From positions 1 through 42,134 of the forward strand of contig NZ_RWKW01000014.1 in the NCBI RefSeq assembly GCF_003970795.1: DNA of 42,134 nucleotides. The letters run 5' to 3'. The position numbers and the translations under genes were made by a program. The notes beneath the pieces are model-generated. The model saw only the letters and a program-made list of their open reading frames with translations, ran no database searches and was not told the DNA's origin. How positions within the stretch are numbered: position 1 is the first letter of the stretch; the number at the start of each line of letters is the position of its first letter. Shown here one piece after another: positions 34,510 through 42,134 of this stretch. Source of the stretch: Aquibium carbonis (GTDB lineage Bacteria; Pseudomonadota; Alphaproteobacteria; Rhizobiales; Rhizobiaceae).

Positions 34510-34536
34510 TTCGCCGCGCTTTGCCTTTGCGGCGAA
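34510..34536 (+). terminator. Hairpin after the DUF2783 gene
   Basis: TTCGCCGC-N11-GCGGCGAA is a perfect 8-bp stem with an 11-nt loop containing TTTGCCTTT. There is no U-tract after it. It probably marks the end of the hmg-associated transcript. Confidence 0.35.
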
Positions 34537-34612
34537 ACGGATTATGAGGACCGCAGGCATTCGGCTCTCGCGCGGCGCGTCCGTGCGGGCAGACCCAGAC
34601 GAGGACAATTCG

Positions 34613-35590
34613 ATGGCGCTGATCGTATCCACGCCCAAACTGGTCACCGTATTCGGAGGCTCCGGCTTCGTCGGCCGGCACATCGTGCGGACGCTGGCCA
34701 AGCGCGGCTACCGGGTGCGGGTCGCCTGCCGCCGGCCGGATCTGGCGGGCCATCTGCAGCCGCTCGGCAATGTCGGCCAGATCCAGCCCATCCAGGCCAA
34801 TCTGCGCTATCGCTGGACGATCGAGCGGGCGCTGGAGGGCGCCGACTACGCCATCAACTGCGTCGGCATCCTGCATGAAAGCGGCCGCCAGCGCTTCTCG
34901 TCGGTGCAGAGCTTCGGCGCGCAGGCGATCGCCGAGGTGTGCCGGGCCAACGGCATCTCGATGACCCAGATCAGCGCCATCGGCGCGGATGCGGATTCCC
35001 GGTCGGACTATGCCCGCAGCAAGGCCGCCGGTGCGGCGGCGGTGCTGGAGGCCGTGCCGGACGCCGTGATCCTGCGGCCGTCGATCATCTTCGGCCCCGA
35101 GGATTCCTTCTTCAACCGCTTCGCCGAGATGGCGCGCTTCTCGCCCGTGCTGCCGCTGATCGGCGGCGGCAAGACGAAATTCCAGCCGGTCTACGTGGCC
35201 GATGTGGCGGAAGCGGCCGCACGCGCCGCCGACGGCACGCTTGCCGGCGGAACGAGCTACGACCTCGGCGGACCGGAGGTGCTCTCCTTCCGCGAATGCA
35301 TGGAGCGGATGCTCGAGGTGATCGAGCGCAAACGCTGGCTCGTGAGCGTGCCGTGGCCGTTGGCGCGGATGAAGGCCTCGGTGCTGGAGTTGCTGCCAAA
35401 CCCGCTGCTCACCCGCGACCAGCTGCTTCAGCTCGCCGTCGACAACGTCGTGTCCGAAGCCGCCATCCGCGAGGGTCGCACGCTGGAAGGTCTCGGCATC
35501 CGGCCGCAATCGCTGCAGGCGATCCTGCCGACCTACCTGTGGCGCTTCCGCCGCGCCGGCCAGTACACGACCGGCAGCGTCACCTCCTGA
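34613..35590 (+). CDS. NDUFA9-like NAD(P)-binding protein (325 aa)
   Basis: An atypical SDR related to the complex I NDUFA9 subunit. It shows LVTVFGGSGFVGRHIVRTLA, the NADP-type RVRVACRRPD, YAINCVGILHE, ISAIGADADSRSDYARSKAA, VILRPSIIFGPEDSFFNRFA and FQPVYVADVAEAAARA. The ending ILPTYLWRFRRAGQYTTGS is typical of the alphaproteobacterial members. ATG 34613 follows GAGGAC; the 23 extra upstream codons lack family similarity. Such proteins lie outside the nuo operon in Rhizobiales and may assist respiratory complex assembly or quinone biosynthesis. Convergent with uppP. Confidence 0.88.
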   Translation: MALIVSTPKLVTVFGGSGFVGRHIVRTLAKRGYRVRVACRRPDLAGHLQPLGNVGQIQPIQANLRYRWTIERALEGADYAINCVGILHESGRQRFSSVQSFGAQAIAEVCRANGISMTQISAIGADADSRSDYARSKAAGAAAVLEAVPDAVILRPSIIFGPEDSFFNRFAEMARFSPVLPLIGGGKTKFQPVYVADVAEAAARAADGTLAGGTSYDLGGPEVLSFRECMERMLEVIERKRWLVSVPWPLARMKASVLELLPNPLLTRDQLLQLAVDNVVSEAAIREGRTLEGLGIRPQSLQAILPTYLWRFRRAGQYTTGSVTS

Positions 35591-35602
35591 GCCGCACGGC
35601 CT

Positions 35603-35621
35603 CGCCCGGCGGAACCGGGCG
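35603..35621. terminator. Hairpin between convergent genes
   Basis: CGCCCGG-CGGAA-CCGGGCG is a 7-bp GC stem in the 54-bp gap between the NDUFA9-like gene and uppP. There is no T-run on either side, so it would be a weak bidirectional terminator. Confidence 0.4.
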
Positions 35622-35644
35622 GAGGCGCCGCGCCGCCGGGCGGC

Positions 35645-36451
35645 TCATCCCCAGATGAGCAGTGCCGCGAGGCCGACGGAGCCGACGACGATCCGCCACC
35701 AGCCGAACAGCCCGTAGCCGCGCTTCGACACGAAGTCGAGCAGCGAGCGGACGACGAAGATCGCCACCACGAAGGACGCCACGAAACCGATGGCGATGAT
35801 CAACAGGTCATCGGCCGAGAGAATGTCGTGGTTCTTGTAGAGATCGTAGGCAAAGGCGCCGGCCATGGTGGGCATGGCGAGGAAGAAGGAGAACTCCGCC
35901 GCCGAACGCTTGTCGGTGCCCATCAGCAGCGCGCCGACGATGGTGGCGCCGGAACGCGAGGTTCCCGGAATCATCGCCAGGCACTGGAACAGGCCGATCT
36001 TCAGGTAGAGGCCGAGCGGATAGTCCATCACGTCGGTGTAGCGCGGTCTCAACGCCCAGCGGTCGACCCAGATCAGGATGATGCCGCCGAGGATCAGCAT
36101 CACGCAGATCAGCATCGGCGATTCGAAAAGCACGGCCTTGATGAAGCCATGCGCCAGGGCACCGATGACGGCGGCGGGCAAGAAGGCGATGAGGATGCCG
36201 AGCACGAAGCGGCGCGTGCGCGGATCGCCCGGAAAGTCGGTCAGCATCTTCCACAGCCGGCCGAAATAGACGGTCAGGATGGCCAGGATGGCGCCGAGCT
36301 GGATCAGCACCTCGAAGGACTTGCCGGCTGATTCGAAGCCGAGAAAATGGCCCGCGAGCAGGAGATGCCCGGTGGAGGAAACCGGAATGAACTCGGTTAG
36401 CCCCTCCAGGAGGCCAAGGAGTAGGGCTTCCACGATGCTATGGCTGTCCAT
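35645..36451 (-). CDS. uppP: Undecaprenyl-diphosphatase (UppP/BacA)
   Basis: Inner-membrane phosphatase that recycles undecaprenyl pyrophosphate to the lipid carrier used in peptidoglycan synthesis; overexpression gives bacitracin resistance. The 268-residue protein has about eight hydrophobic helices and both signature loops: [20 protein letters not shown] with the (E/Q)E-type acidic residue, and [19 protein letters not shown] with the conserved Arg. ATG 36451 is preceded by only weak SD sequence. It is a single gene, convergent with the NDUFA9-like gene and divergent from the GST. Confidence 0.95.
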   Translation of the reverse strand: MDSHSIVEALLLGLLEGLTEFIPVSSTGHLLLAGHFLGFESAGKSFEVLIQLGAILAILTVYFGRLWKMLTDFPGDPRTRRFVLGILIAFLPAAVIGALAHGFIKAVLFESPMLICVMLILGGIILIWVDRWALRPRYTDVMDYPLGLYLKIGLFQCLAMIPGTSRSGATIVGALLMGTDKRSAAEFSFFLAMPTMAGAFAYDLYKNHDILSADDLLIIAIGFVASFVVAIFVVRSLLDFVSKRGYGLFGWWRIVVGSVGLAALLIWG

Positions 36452-36616
36452 GTGAGATTCCGTTCGAGAGAGGCGAGAAGGGCGGCTTGCTTGTCATGAT
36501 GCCCGCATGCCCCTATAGCACGGGCCTCCTTCGATCGGGCCGCGGACGCTCCGGAGCGCCGGTCGCTCTTACCGCCGCAGTCGCGAAAACGCCACAGGGT
36601 TGTATTCAGTCGCCCC

Positions 36617-37309
36617 ATGCTGACCTTGTTTCATCATCCTCTCGTCGCCTCCTGCCGTTTCGTCCGTCTCGTCTTTGGCGAGTTCGGCGAGGAGCTTGCC
36701 CTGATCGAAGAGAAACCGTGGGTGCGGCGCAAGGAATTCCTGTCGCTGAATCCGGCCGGCAGCCTGCCGGTGCTGCTGGCAGAAGGCGATGCAGCCATCG
36801 TGGGCGCGACCGTCATCGCCGAATATCTCGACGAGACGCGCGGCGCGATCAAGCGCGAGCGGCGCCTGTTTGCCGAAAACCCGTTTGCGCGGGCCGAAGC
36901 CCGCCGGCTGGTCGACTGGTATCTCGGCAAGACCGACGCCGAGGTGACCAAGCACCTGGCGCGCGAACGGGCGTTCAAGCCGATGATGCCGCGCGAGCAG
37001 GGTGGCGGCTCGCCGGACGCGCAGGCGATCCGCGTGGCGCGCGCCAACCTGAAGCCGCACATGAAGTATACCAACTGGCTGGCCGGAACCCGCGACTGGC
37101 TGGCCGGCGAGACGCTGAGCTATGCGGACCTGGCAGCGGCGGGCTCGCTGTCGGTGCTCGACTATCTGGGCGAGATCGACTGGAGCGACTATCCGGCGGC
37201 GCGGGACTGGTACGTGCGCATCAAGTCGCGACCATCGTTCAGGCCGCTGCTCGCCGACCGGGTGTCGGGGCTGCCGCCGGTCTCCCACTACGCGGACCTC
37301 GATTTCTGA
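36617..37309 (+). CDS. Glutathione S-transferase family protein (230 aa)
   Basis: The N-terminal thioredoxin-fold domain ([51 protein letters not shown]) has Ser/Cys near residue 13 at the catalytic position and the cis-Pro in GSLPVLL. The C-terminal all-helical domain runs from about residue 90 ([40 protein letters not shown]). The stop overlaps the queG start (TGATG), so the genes form an operon. The substrate is unknown; in Rhizobiales this GST is regularly placed before queG. Confidence 0.9.
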   Translation: MLTLFHHPLVASCRFVRLVFGEFGEELALIEEKPWVRRKEFLSLNPAGSLPVLLAEGDAAIVGATVIAEYLDETRGAIKRERRLFAENPFARAEARRLVDWYLGKTDAEVTKHLARERAFKPMMPREQGGGSPDAQAIRVARANLKPHMKYTNWLAGTRDWLAGETLSYADLAAAGSLSVLDYLGEIDWSDYPAARDWYVRIKSRPSFRPLLADRVSGLPPVSHYADLDF

Positions 37310-38475
37310 TGGGCGGGGGCGCCGCACGGCCCGACAGGAGCCGGCTGCGGGCCTTTCTCGACGCGGCCGCCCGTGACGCCGGGATCGACGTGCTGCGGGT
37401 CACGCGGCCGGATGCCGCACCGCAGGCCGCCATGCGCCTTGCCGAATTCGTCCGCCAGGGGCGGCACGGCACGATGGACTGGATTCCCGAAACCATGGAT
37501 CGCCGCGGCTCGCCGAGCCGGCTGTGGGGCGAGGTTCGCAGCGTCGTCATGCTAGGCATGAACTACGGACCGGAACATGATCCGCTGGCAGTGCTGAAAC
37601 GCCGGTCCCGCGCGGCGATCTCGGTCTATGCGCAGAACCGCGACTATCACGACGTGATGAAGGGCAAGCTGAAGATCCTGGCCGGCCAGTTCGCGGCGAA
37701 GGCGGGCGCCGACGTGAAGGTTTTCGTCGACACCGCGCCGGTGATGGAAAAGCCGCTGGCCGCTGCCGCCGGTCTCGGCTGGCAAGGCAAGCACACCAAT
37801 CTCGTCAGCCGCGACTTCGGCTCCTGGCTGTTCCTCGGCTCGATCTTCACCACGGCCGAACTCGACGCCGACGAGCCGGATCGCGACCACTGCGGCTCGT
37901 GCCGGGCCTGTCTCGACATCTGTCCGACCGACGCATTTCCAGCGCCCTATCAACTCGATGCGCGGCGCTGCATCTCCTACCTGACGATCGAGCACAAGGG
38001 ACCGATCCCGCACGAGTACCGGGCGCTGATCGGCAACCGGATCTACGGATGCGACGACTGCCTGGCGGCCTGCCCGTGGAACAAGTTTGCCCGCACCGCC
38101 TCGGAGGCCAAGCTCGCCGCGCGCGACGACCGGCGGGCGCCGCCGCTGGCCGACCTGCTGACGCTCGACGATGCCGGTTTCCGGGAGGCCTTTTCCGGCT
38201 CGCCGATCAAGCGGATCGGCCGCGACCGCTTCATTCGCAACGCGCTGATCGCGGCCGGCAATTCGGGCGATGCCGCGCTCGGCCCGCTTTGCGCGGCGCT
38301 TCTCGCGGACCCTTCGCCACTGGTGCGCGGCGCCGCGATCTGGGCCGTCGCGCGCCTGCTGGAACCGGACGAACTGCGCCGCCTGCACGCCAAGCAGGGC
38401 GACGACGCGGAGACCGCCGACGAATGGCGCGAAGCCTTCGAGACCAACGACCATCACGAGGACGTTCACGCATGA
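37309..38475 (+). CDS. queG: Epoxyqueuosine reductase
   Basis: QueG reduces epoxyqueuosine to queuosine at tRNA position 34, using cobalamin and two [4Fe-4S] clusters. The 388-residue sequence has the N-terminal cobalamin-binding domain ([60 protein letters not shown]), the catalytic Asp in that VDTAPV motif, the ferredoxin motifs [16 protein letters not shown] and [14 protein letters not shown], and a C-terminal HEAT-like repeat. ATG 37309 overlaps the GST stop, and its own stop overlaps the next start (ATGA). Confidence 0.96.
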   Translation: MGGGAARPDRSRLRAFLDAAARDAGIDVLRVTRPDAAPQAAMRLAEFVRQGRHGTMDWIPETMDRRGSPSRLWGEVRSVVMLGMNYGPEHDPLAVLKRRSRAAISVYAQNRDYHDVMKGKLKILAGQFAAKAGADVKVFVDTAPVMEKPLAAAAGLGWQGKHTNLVSRDFGSWLFLGSIFTTAELDADEPDRDHCGSCRACLDICPTDAFPAPYQLDARRCISYLTIEHKGPIPHEYRALIGNRIYGCDDCLAACPWNKFARTASEAKLAARDDRRAPPLADLLTLDDAGFREAFSGSPIKRIGRDRFIRNALIAAGNSGDAALGPLCAALLADPSPLVRGAAIWAVARLLEPDELRRLHAKQGDDAETADEWREAFETNDHHEDVHA

Positions 38476-39383
38476 GGATCTTCATCTTCGGCGCCGGCTA
38501 TTCGGGCCGGGCCTTTGCAAGGCGCATGGAGGGGAAGGCGGAGTGGATCGCCGGCACCACCCGCTCGGCCGGGAAGTTCGACGCGCTGTCGCGCGACGGC
38601 ATGCGGCCGGTGCTGTTCGACGGCGCGGACCTTTCACCCGAGGCGCGCGCGCTGCTGGCCGAGACGACGCATCTCGTGATCTCGGCCGGGCCGCAGAATG
38701 GCGACGACCCGGTGCTGGCCGTGGCGCGGGAGACGATCCTTTCCGCGATGCCGGCGCTGGAGTGGATCGGCTATCTGTCGACCGTCGGCGTGTATGGCGA
38801 CCATGACGGCGCCTGGGTGAACGAGGACAGCGAATGCCGGCCGAGCGCGCAACGCTCCACCGAGCGGCTGAAGGCGGAGGCGGGCTGGCTGGAGATCGGG
38901 CGCGCACGCGGCGTGCCGGTTGCGGTGCTGCGGCTGTCGGGCATCTACGGGCCGGGGCGCAACGCGCTGGTGAACCTGGCCAGCGGCACGGCCAAGCGGG
39001 TAATCCGCGAAGGCCAGGTGTTCAACCGCATCCATGTGGCCGACATCGCAGCCGCGCTGGAGCATCTTGGCGGCCTCAGCCTTGGCGGCGTCTACAACGT
39101 CAGCGACGACCGGCCTTGCCCGCCGCAGGACGTGATCAGCTTCGCGGCCGGGCTGATGGGCGTCGAGCCGCCGCCGGAGGTGGCCTTCGAGGATGCCGTG
39201 ATGTCGCCGATGGCCTTGTCGTTCTGGGGCGAGAACAAGCGCGTATCCAATGCGAAGATCCGCCAGACCGGCTTCGACTTCGGCTATCCCGACCACGAGA
39301 CCGCGTTGACCCGCATGTGGCGCGAGGACGACTGGCACGGCGAGGCGGACGAGGTTCGAACGACGCGGCGAAAAATGGTATGA
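38472..39383 (+). CDS. YeeZ-like NAD-dependent epimerase/SDR (303 aa)
   Basis: Extended [23 protein letters not shown] carries the cofactor loop, then [38 protein letters not shown] with a catalytic Ser/Thr and VYG segment, [33 protein letters not shown] and [18 protein letters not shown]. The usual YxxxK is replaced by STERLKAE, so catalytic dehydrogenase activity is uncertain. Related to YeeZ/YfcH-type proteins of unknown function. It is translationally coupled to queG and ends 128 bp before mepA. Confidence 0.85.
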   Translation: MRIFIFGAGYSGRAFARRMEGKAEWIAGTTRSAGKFDALSRDGMRPVLFDGADLSPEARALLAETTHLVISAGPQNGDDPVLAVARETILSAMPALEWIGYLSTVGVYGDHDGAWVNEDSECRPSAQRSTERLKAEAGWLEIGRARGVPVAVLRLSGIYGPGRNALVNLASGTAKRVIREGQVFNRIHVADIAAALEHLGGLSLGGVYNVSDDRPCPPQDVISFAAGLMGVEPPPEVAFEDAVMSPMALSFWGENKRVSNAKIRQTGFDFGYPDHETALTRMWREDDWHGEADEVRTTRRKMV

Positions 39384-39511
39384 TTCGCATTCGAGCGGTT
39401 CGGTTAAGGTTTCGGTAACCGGAGCCGCACAGGCTGGCGGGCCTGAAGCGACCGGCTGGACCATGCCGGCGCGGTCGTGAAAAGGCCACCAACGGTGGAG
39501 ACTGTTCGGCG

Positions 39512-40540
39512 ATGAGACAGACAGCTTTCCTGCTGCGTGCCGCGACGCTGGCGGCCGCCCTCTTCGGCGCGGTTCTGGCGCCCGCCCCCGCCACGGCTGC
39601 CGAGCCGCTGGCCAAGACCCTGTTCGGCGCGCAGAAGCTGCCGGCGGCCACGGCGCCCGAATCCTTCGGCTTCTACTCCAAGGGCTGCTTTGCCGGCGGC
39701 ATGGCGATCGCCGTCGACGGCCCCAACTGGCAGGCCATGCGCCTGTCGCGCAACCGGCGCTGGGGTCACCCGGCGATGATCACGCTGCTGGAGCGCTTTT
39801 CGCGCGACGCGGCGAAGGACGGCTGGAACGGCCTTCTGGTCGGCGACATCTCGCAGCCGCGCGGCGGCCCGATGCTGAGCGGCCACGCCTCGCACCAGAT
39901 CGGCCTCGACGCCGACATCTGGTTCACGCCGATGCCCGATCGGCGCCTGACCGCGCAGGAGCGCGAGACCATCGGTTCGCGGTCGATGATCAAGGACGGC
40001 GGCCTGCTCGTCGACGACAAGGTGTGGACGCGGTCGCACGAGGCAGTGCTGCGGCGGGCGGCGAGCTATGGCGAGGTGGAGCGCATCCTGGTGCATCCCG
40101 GCATCAAGAAGAAGCTGTGCGACACGGTGAAGGGCGACCGGACCTGGCTGCGAAAGGTGCGGCCGTTCTGGGGCCATGATTCGCACTTCCACATCCGCAT
40201 CGGCTGCCAGCCCGGCTCGGCCGGCTGCAAGGGACAGGAACCGGCGCCGGCCAGCGAAGGCTGCGACAAGTCGCTGGCCTGGTGGTTCACCGAGGAGCCG
40301 TGGCGGCCCAACAAGAACCCCGACGCGCCGAAGGCGCGGGACATCATGACGATGGCCGCGCTGCCGGCAGCCTGCCGCGCGGTGCTGAACGCGCCGGCGC
40401 CGCCGTCGGAAGCTTCGGTGACGTTGAGCGGCCCCGGGCGGCCGACTGTGGCCGCCGTCTCCGTGACCGTGACCGCGAGCGCCGACGAGCCTGTTCGCGC
40501 CGGTGCGATCCCCGTGCCGACGCCGCGTCCGCAGCGCTGA
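39512..40540 (+). CDS. mepA: Penicillin-insensitive murein endopeptidase
   Basis: MepA is a periplasmic LAS-family metallo-endopeptidase that cuts D-Ala-meso-DAP cross-links in peptidoglycan. Signal peptide in residues 1 to 30 (AATLAAALFGAVLAPAPATA). The Zn site and core are present: GCFAGGMAIAVDGPNWQAMR, MLSGHASHQIGLDADIWFTP with H-x6-D, and GHDSHFHIRIGCQPGSAGC. The C-terminal ~60 residues after KARDIMTMAALPAACRAVL are alanine/proline/valine-rich and atypical for the enterobacterial enzyme. Length 342 is normal for Rhizobiales. Single gene followed by a hairpin. Confidence 0.94.
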   Translation: MRQTAFLLRAATLAAALFGAVLAPAPATAAEPLAKTLFGAQKLPAATAPESFGFYSKGCFAGGMAIAVDGPNWQAMRLSRNRRWGHPAMITLLERFSRDAAKDGWNGLLVGDISQPRGGPMLSGHASHQIGLDADIWFTPMPDRRLTAQERETIGSRSMIKDGGLLVDDKVWTRSHEAVLRRAASYGEVERILVHPGIKKKLCDTVKGDRTWLRKVRPFWGHDSHFHIRIGCQPGSAGCKGQEPAPASEGCDKSLAWWFTEEPWRPNKNPDAPKARDIMTMAALPAACRAVLNAPAPPSEASVTLSGPGRPTVAAVSVTVTASADEPVRAGAIPVPTPRPQR

Positions 40541-40553
40541 CGGGAAAGCCGAG

Positions 40554-40572
40554 GACGCGCGCCCGGCGCGTC
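40554..40572 (+). terminator. Hairpin after mepA
   Basis: GACGCGC-GCCCG-GCGCGTC is a perfect 7-bp stem 14 bp after the mepA stop. Only short T tracts (GTCTCGTT) follow. A probable terminator. Confidence 0.45.
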
Positions 40573-40581
40573 GCCGTCTCG

Positions 40582-40610
40582 TTGCAAAAGCCCGCTAAAT
40601 CGGTTTAGTA
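40582..40610 (+). promoter_or_regulatory. mgsA-glk promoter with LacI-type operator candidate
   Basis: TTGCAA (40582-40587) and TTAGTA (40605-40610) stand 17 bp apart as -35 and weak -10. Between and over them lies CTAAATCGGTTTAG (40595-40608), palindromic in 12 of 14 bases with a central CG, like LacI-family operators of rhizobia. It lies about 40 bp upstream of mgsA, so carbohydrate control of mgsA-glk is suggested. Confidence 0.45.
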
Positions 40611-40647
40611 GCGTCTTGCATCCGAGCCGAGAAGGAAGACACGAGCC

Positions 40648-41067
40648 GTGGCGGAGAGATTGCGTCTCGCGCTCATCGCGCATGACCAGAAGAAGGACGA
40701 TCTGGTTGCCTTCGCGACCGCCCATGCCGGCTTCCTGGCGACATGCGAGCTGGTGGCGACCGGGACCACGGGCGGCCGCATCCTGGATGCCTGCCCGGCT
40801 CTGGCTGTGACGCGGCTGAAGAGCGGGCCGCTCGGCGGCGACCAGCAGATCGGCGCCCTGATCGCGGAAGGGCGCATCGACGTGCTGCTCTTCTTCGTCG
40901 ACCCGCTCACGCCGCTGCCGCACGACGTGGACGTGAAGGCCTTGATGCGGCTGGCGACGGTCTATGATATCCCCATGGCGTTGAACAGGGCGACGGCCGA
41001 GATCGTTCTGTCCGCGGCGGACACACTCAGACGGACCGGGGCGACCGCTTCGGCCGAGAATGGTTGA
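40648..41067 (+). CDS. mgsA: Methylglyoxal synthase
   Basis: MgsA converts dihydroxyacetone phosphate to methylglyoxal and phosphate, a bypass of lower glycolysis when phosphate is short. The 139-residue protein shows the full fold: [20 protein letters not shown], the phosphate loop ATGTTGGRI, catalytic Asp in [14 protein letters not shown], and [20 protein letters not shown] with His and Asp. It starts at GTG 40648 (family start [13 protein letters not shown]). The end overlaps glk by 8 bp. Coupling of an overflow enzyme with glucokinase is metabolically sensible. Confidence 0.95.
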   Translation: MAERLRLALIAHDQKKDDLVAFATAHAGFLATCELVATGTTGGRILDACPALAVTRLKSGPLGGDQQIGALIAEGRIDVLLFFVDPLTPLPHDVDVKALMRLATVYDIPMALNRATAEIVLSAADTLRRTGATASAENG

Positions 41068-42103
41068 AGACGACATGGCCCAGTCAAGCGAGACGCTTTC
41101 CATGCTGAAGTTTCCGGTGTTGATCGGCGACATCGGCGGCACCAATGCGCGCTTTGCGCTGCTGGTCGATTCCTATGCGGAGCCGCGGGAATTCCCGATC
41201 GTGCAGACTGCGGACTTCGCCAACATCGACGAAGCCATCCAGGCGTCGATCCTCGATCGCACGTCGATCATGCCGCGCTCGGCGGTACTGGCGGTCGCCG
41301 GGCCGATCGACGGCGACGAGGTCGAGCTCACCAACTGCGACTGGGTGGTGCGGCCGCTGCAAATGCAAAGGACGCTCGGGCTCGAGGACATCGTCCTGCT
41401 CAATGATTTCGAGGCCCAGGCGCTCGCCGTGGTCGCGCTCGGCGAGGAGCACATGGTCAAGATCGGCGCCGGAGAAGCGGAAGCGACGGCTGGCCGCGTG
41501 GTGCTCGGACCGGGAACGGGGCTCGGCGTCGCCGGGCTGATCCATGCCGGCCGGACCTGGATTCCGGTGCCGGGCGAAGGCGGCCACATGGACATGGGCC
41601 CCCGCACCCCGCGCGATTTCGAGGTGTTCCCGCACATCGAACGGATCGAAGGGCGGATTTCGGGCGAGCAGCTTCTGTGCGGCCGCGGGCTGGTCAACGT
41701 CTATCGGGCCATCGCCAAGGCCGACGGGACCGAAGCCACCTTCACGACGCCGGCCGAAATCACCACCGCCGGGCTCGCCGGCAGCGACCCGACCGCGGTG
41801 GAGACGCTGGAGATGTTCGTGACCTGCCTCGGACGGATCGCCGGGGACCTCGCGCTGGTGTTCATGAGCCGGGGCGGCGTCTACCTCACCGGCGGCATCG
41901 CCCAGAAGATCGTCGAGGCGCTGAAGCATCCGCGCTTCCGCGCCGCCTTCGAGGACAAGGCGCCGCACAGCGCGCTGATGAAGGCGATCCCGATTTACGT
42001 CATCACCCATCCGCTGGCGGCGCTGACGGGCCTTGCCGCCTACGCGCGCACACCGGCGCGGTTCGGGGTCGAGACGCGCGGCCGCCGCTGGACGGCGGCC
42101 TGA
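41060..42103 (+). CDS. glk: Glucokinase
   Basis: Glk phosphorylates cytoplasmic glucose with ATP. The 347-residue ASKHA protein has the phosphate-1 loop [38 protein letters not shown], the catalytic Asp in [50 protein letters not shown] and the adenosine motif [23 protein letters not shown] 41060 overlaps the mgsA stop; ATG 41075 is an in-frame alternative. Length is slightly above the E. coli enzyme (321), due to both ends. Second gene of the mgsA operon. Confidence 0.95.
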   Translation: MVEDDMAQSSETLSMLKFPVLIGDIGGTNARFALLVDSYAEPREFPIVQTADFANIDEAIQASILDRTSIMPRSAVLAVAGPIDGDEVELTNCDWVVRPLQMQRTLGLEDIVLLNDFEAQALAVVALGEEHMVKIGAGEAEATAGRVVLGPGTGLGVAGLIHAGRTWIPVPGEGGHMDMGPRTPRDFEVFPHIERIEGRISGEQLLCGRGLVNVYRAIAKADGTEATFTTPAEITTAGLAGSDPTAVETLEMFVTCLGRIAGDLALVFMSRGGVYLTGGIAQKIVEALKHPRFRAAFEDKAPHSALMKAIPIYVITHPLAALTGLAAYARTPARFGVETRGRRWTAA

Positions 42104-42134
42104 GGCGAGGCCCGGCCCATGGGCGCCACCGGCC

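Overview
The window is a GC-rich chromosomal segment of an alphaproteobacterium, most likely a member of the Rhizobiales near Mesorhizobium or Aminobacter. This rests on the GTTC-N7-GTTC LexA box, a TRAP-linked uronate operon, the hmgA/FAD-monooxygenase/DUF2783 cluster, and rhizobial-style palindromic intergenic repeats. No rRNA, tRNA or CRISPR array was seen.

Region 1 (1 to about 9,465) looks like a mobile genomic island. Four minus-strand genes (8,723 down to 2,148) overlap by 1 to 4 bp and encode three large tyrosine-recombinase-like proteins and one small helical protein. This composition matches the ginABCD operon of GInt islands. Behind the operon, on the same strand, lies an SOS mutagenesis cassette: imuA, and imuB running off the left edge. 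A consensus LexA box sits on the imuA promoter. The island's right end abuts the first ~77 codons of a yifB/comM gene, which is cut there, so the insertion appears to split comM. A second, diverged 75-bp copy of the comM start lies about 200 bp further right. Three phased GGATTC repeats and an IS3-type transposase remnant lie between the operon and the junction.

Region 2 (10,094 to 17,164) holds a NADAR-family protein, a small lipoprotein with an odd leader, gshB, a GGDEF-EAL protein with a GADEF motif, an SDR/SMP-30 pair, a D-Ala-D-Ala-ligase-like ATP-grasp protein and an RlpA-like protein.

Region 3 (17,409 to 28,986) is a hexuronate/oligouronide catabolic cluster: uxaC, a TRAP transporter (dctP, a hairpin terminator, dctQM), a FadR-type GntR regulator, kduI, kduD, a KdgF-like cupin, a 6-phosphogluconate dehydrogenase, an aldo/keto reductase, and a GH43 beta-xylosidase behind an 18-bp perfect palindrome. 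Together they would import and isomerise uronates released from pectin or glucuronoxylan and send them toward 2-keto-3-deoxygluconate.

Region 4 (29,071 to 34,477) is an aromatic catabolism cluster: homogentisate dioxygenase, an MBL-fold protein with an altered metal motif, an FAD monooxygenase and a small DUF2783 protein. Repeat elements and an orphan Phd-type antitoxin are interspersed.

Region 5 (34,613 to 42,103) is ordinary chromosomal content: an NDUFA9-like protein, uppP, a GST-queG-epimerase operon, mepA, and mgsA overlapping glk behind a LacI-type operator candidate.
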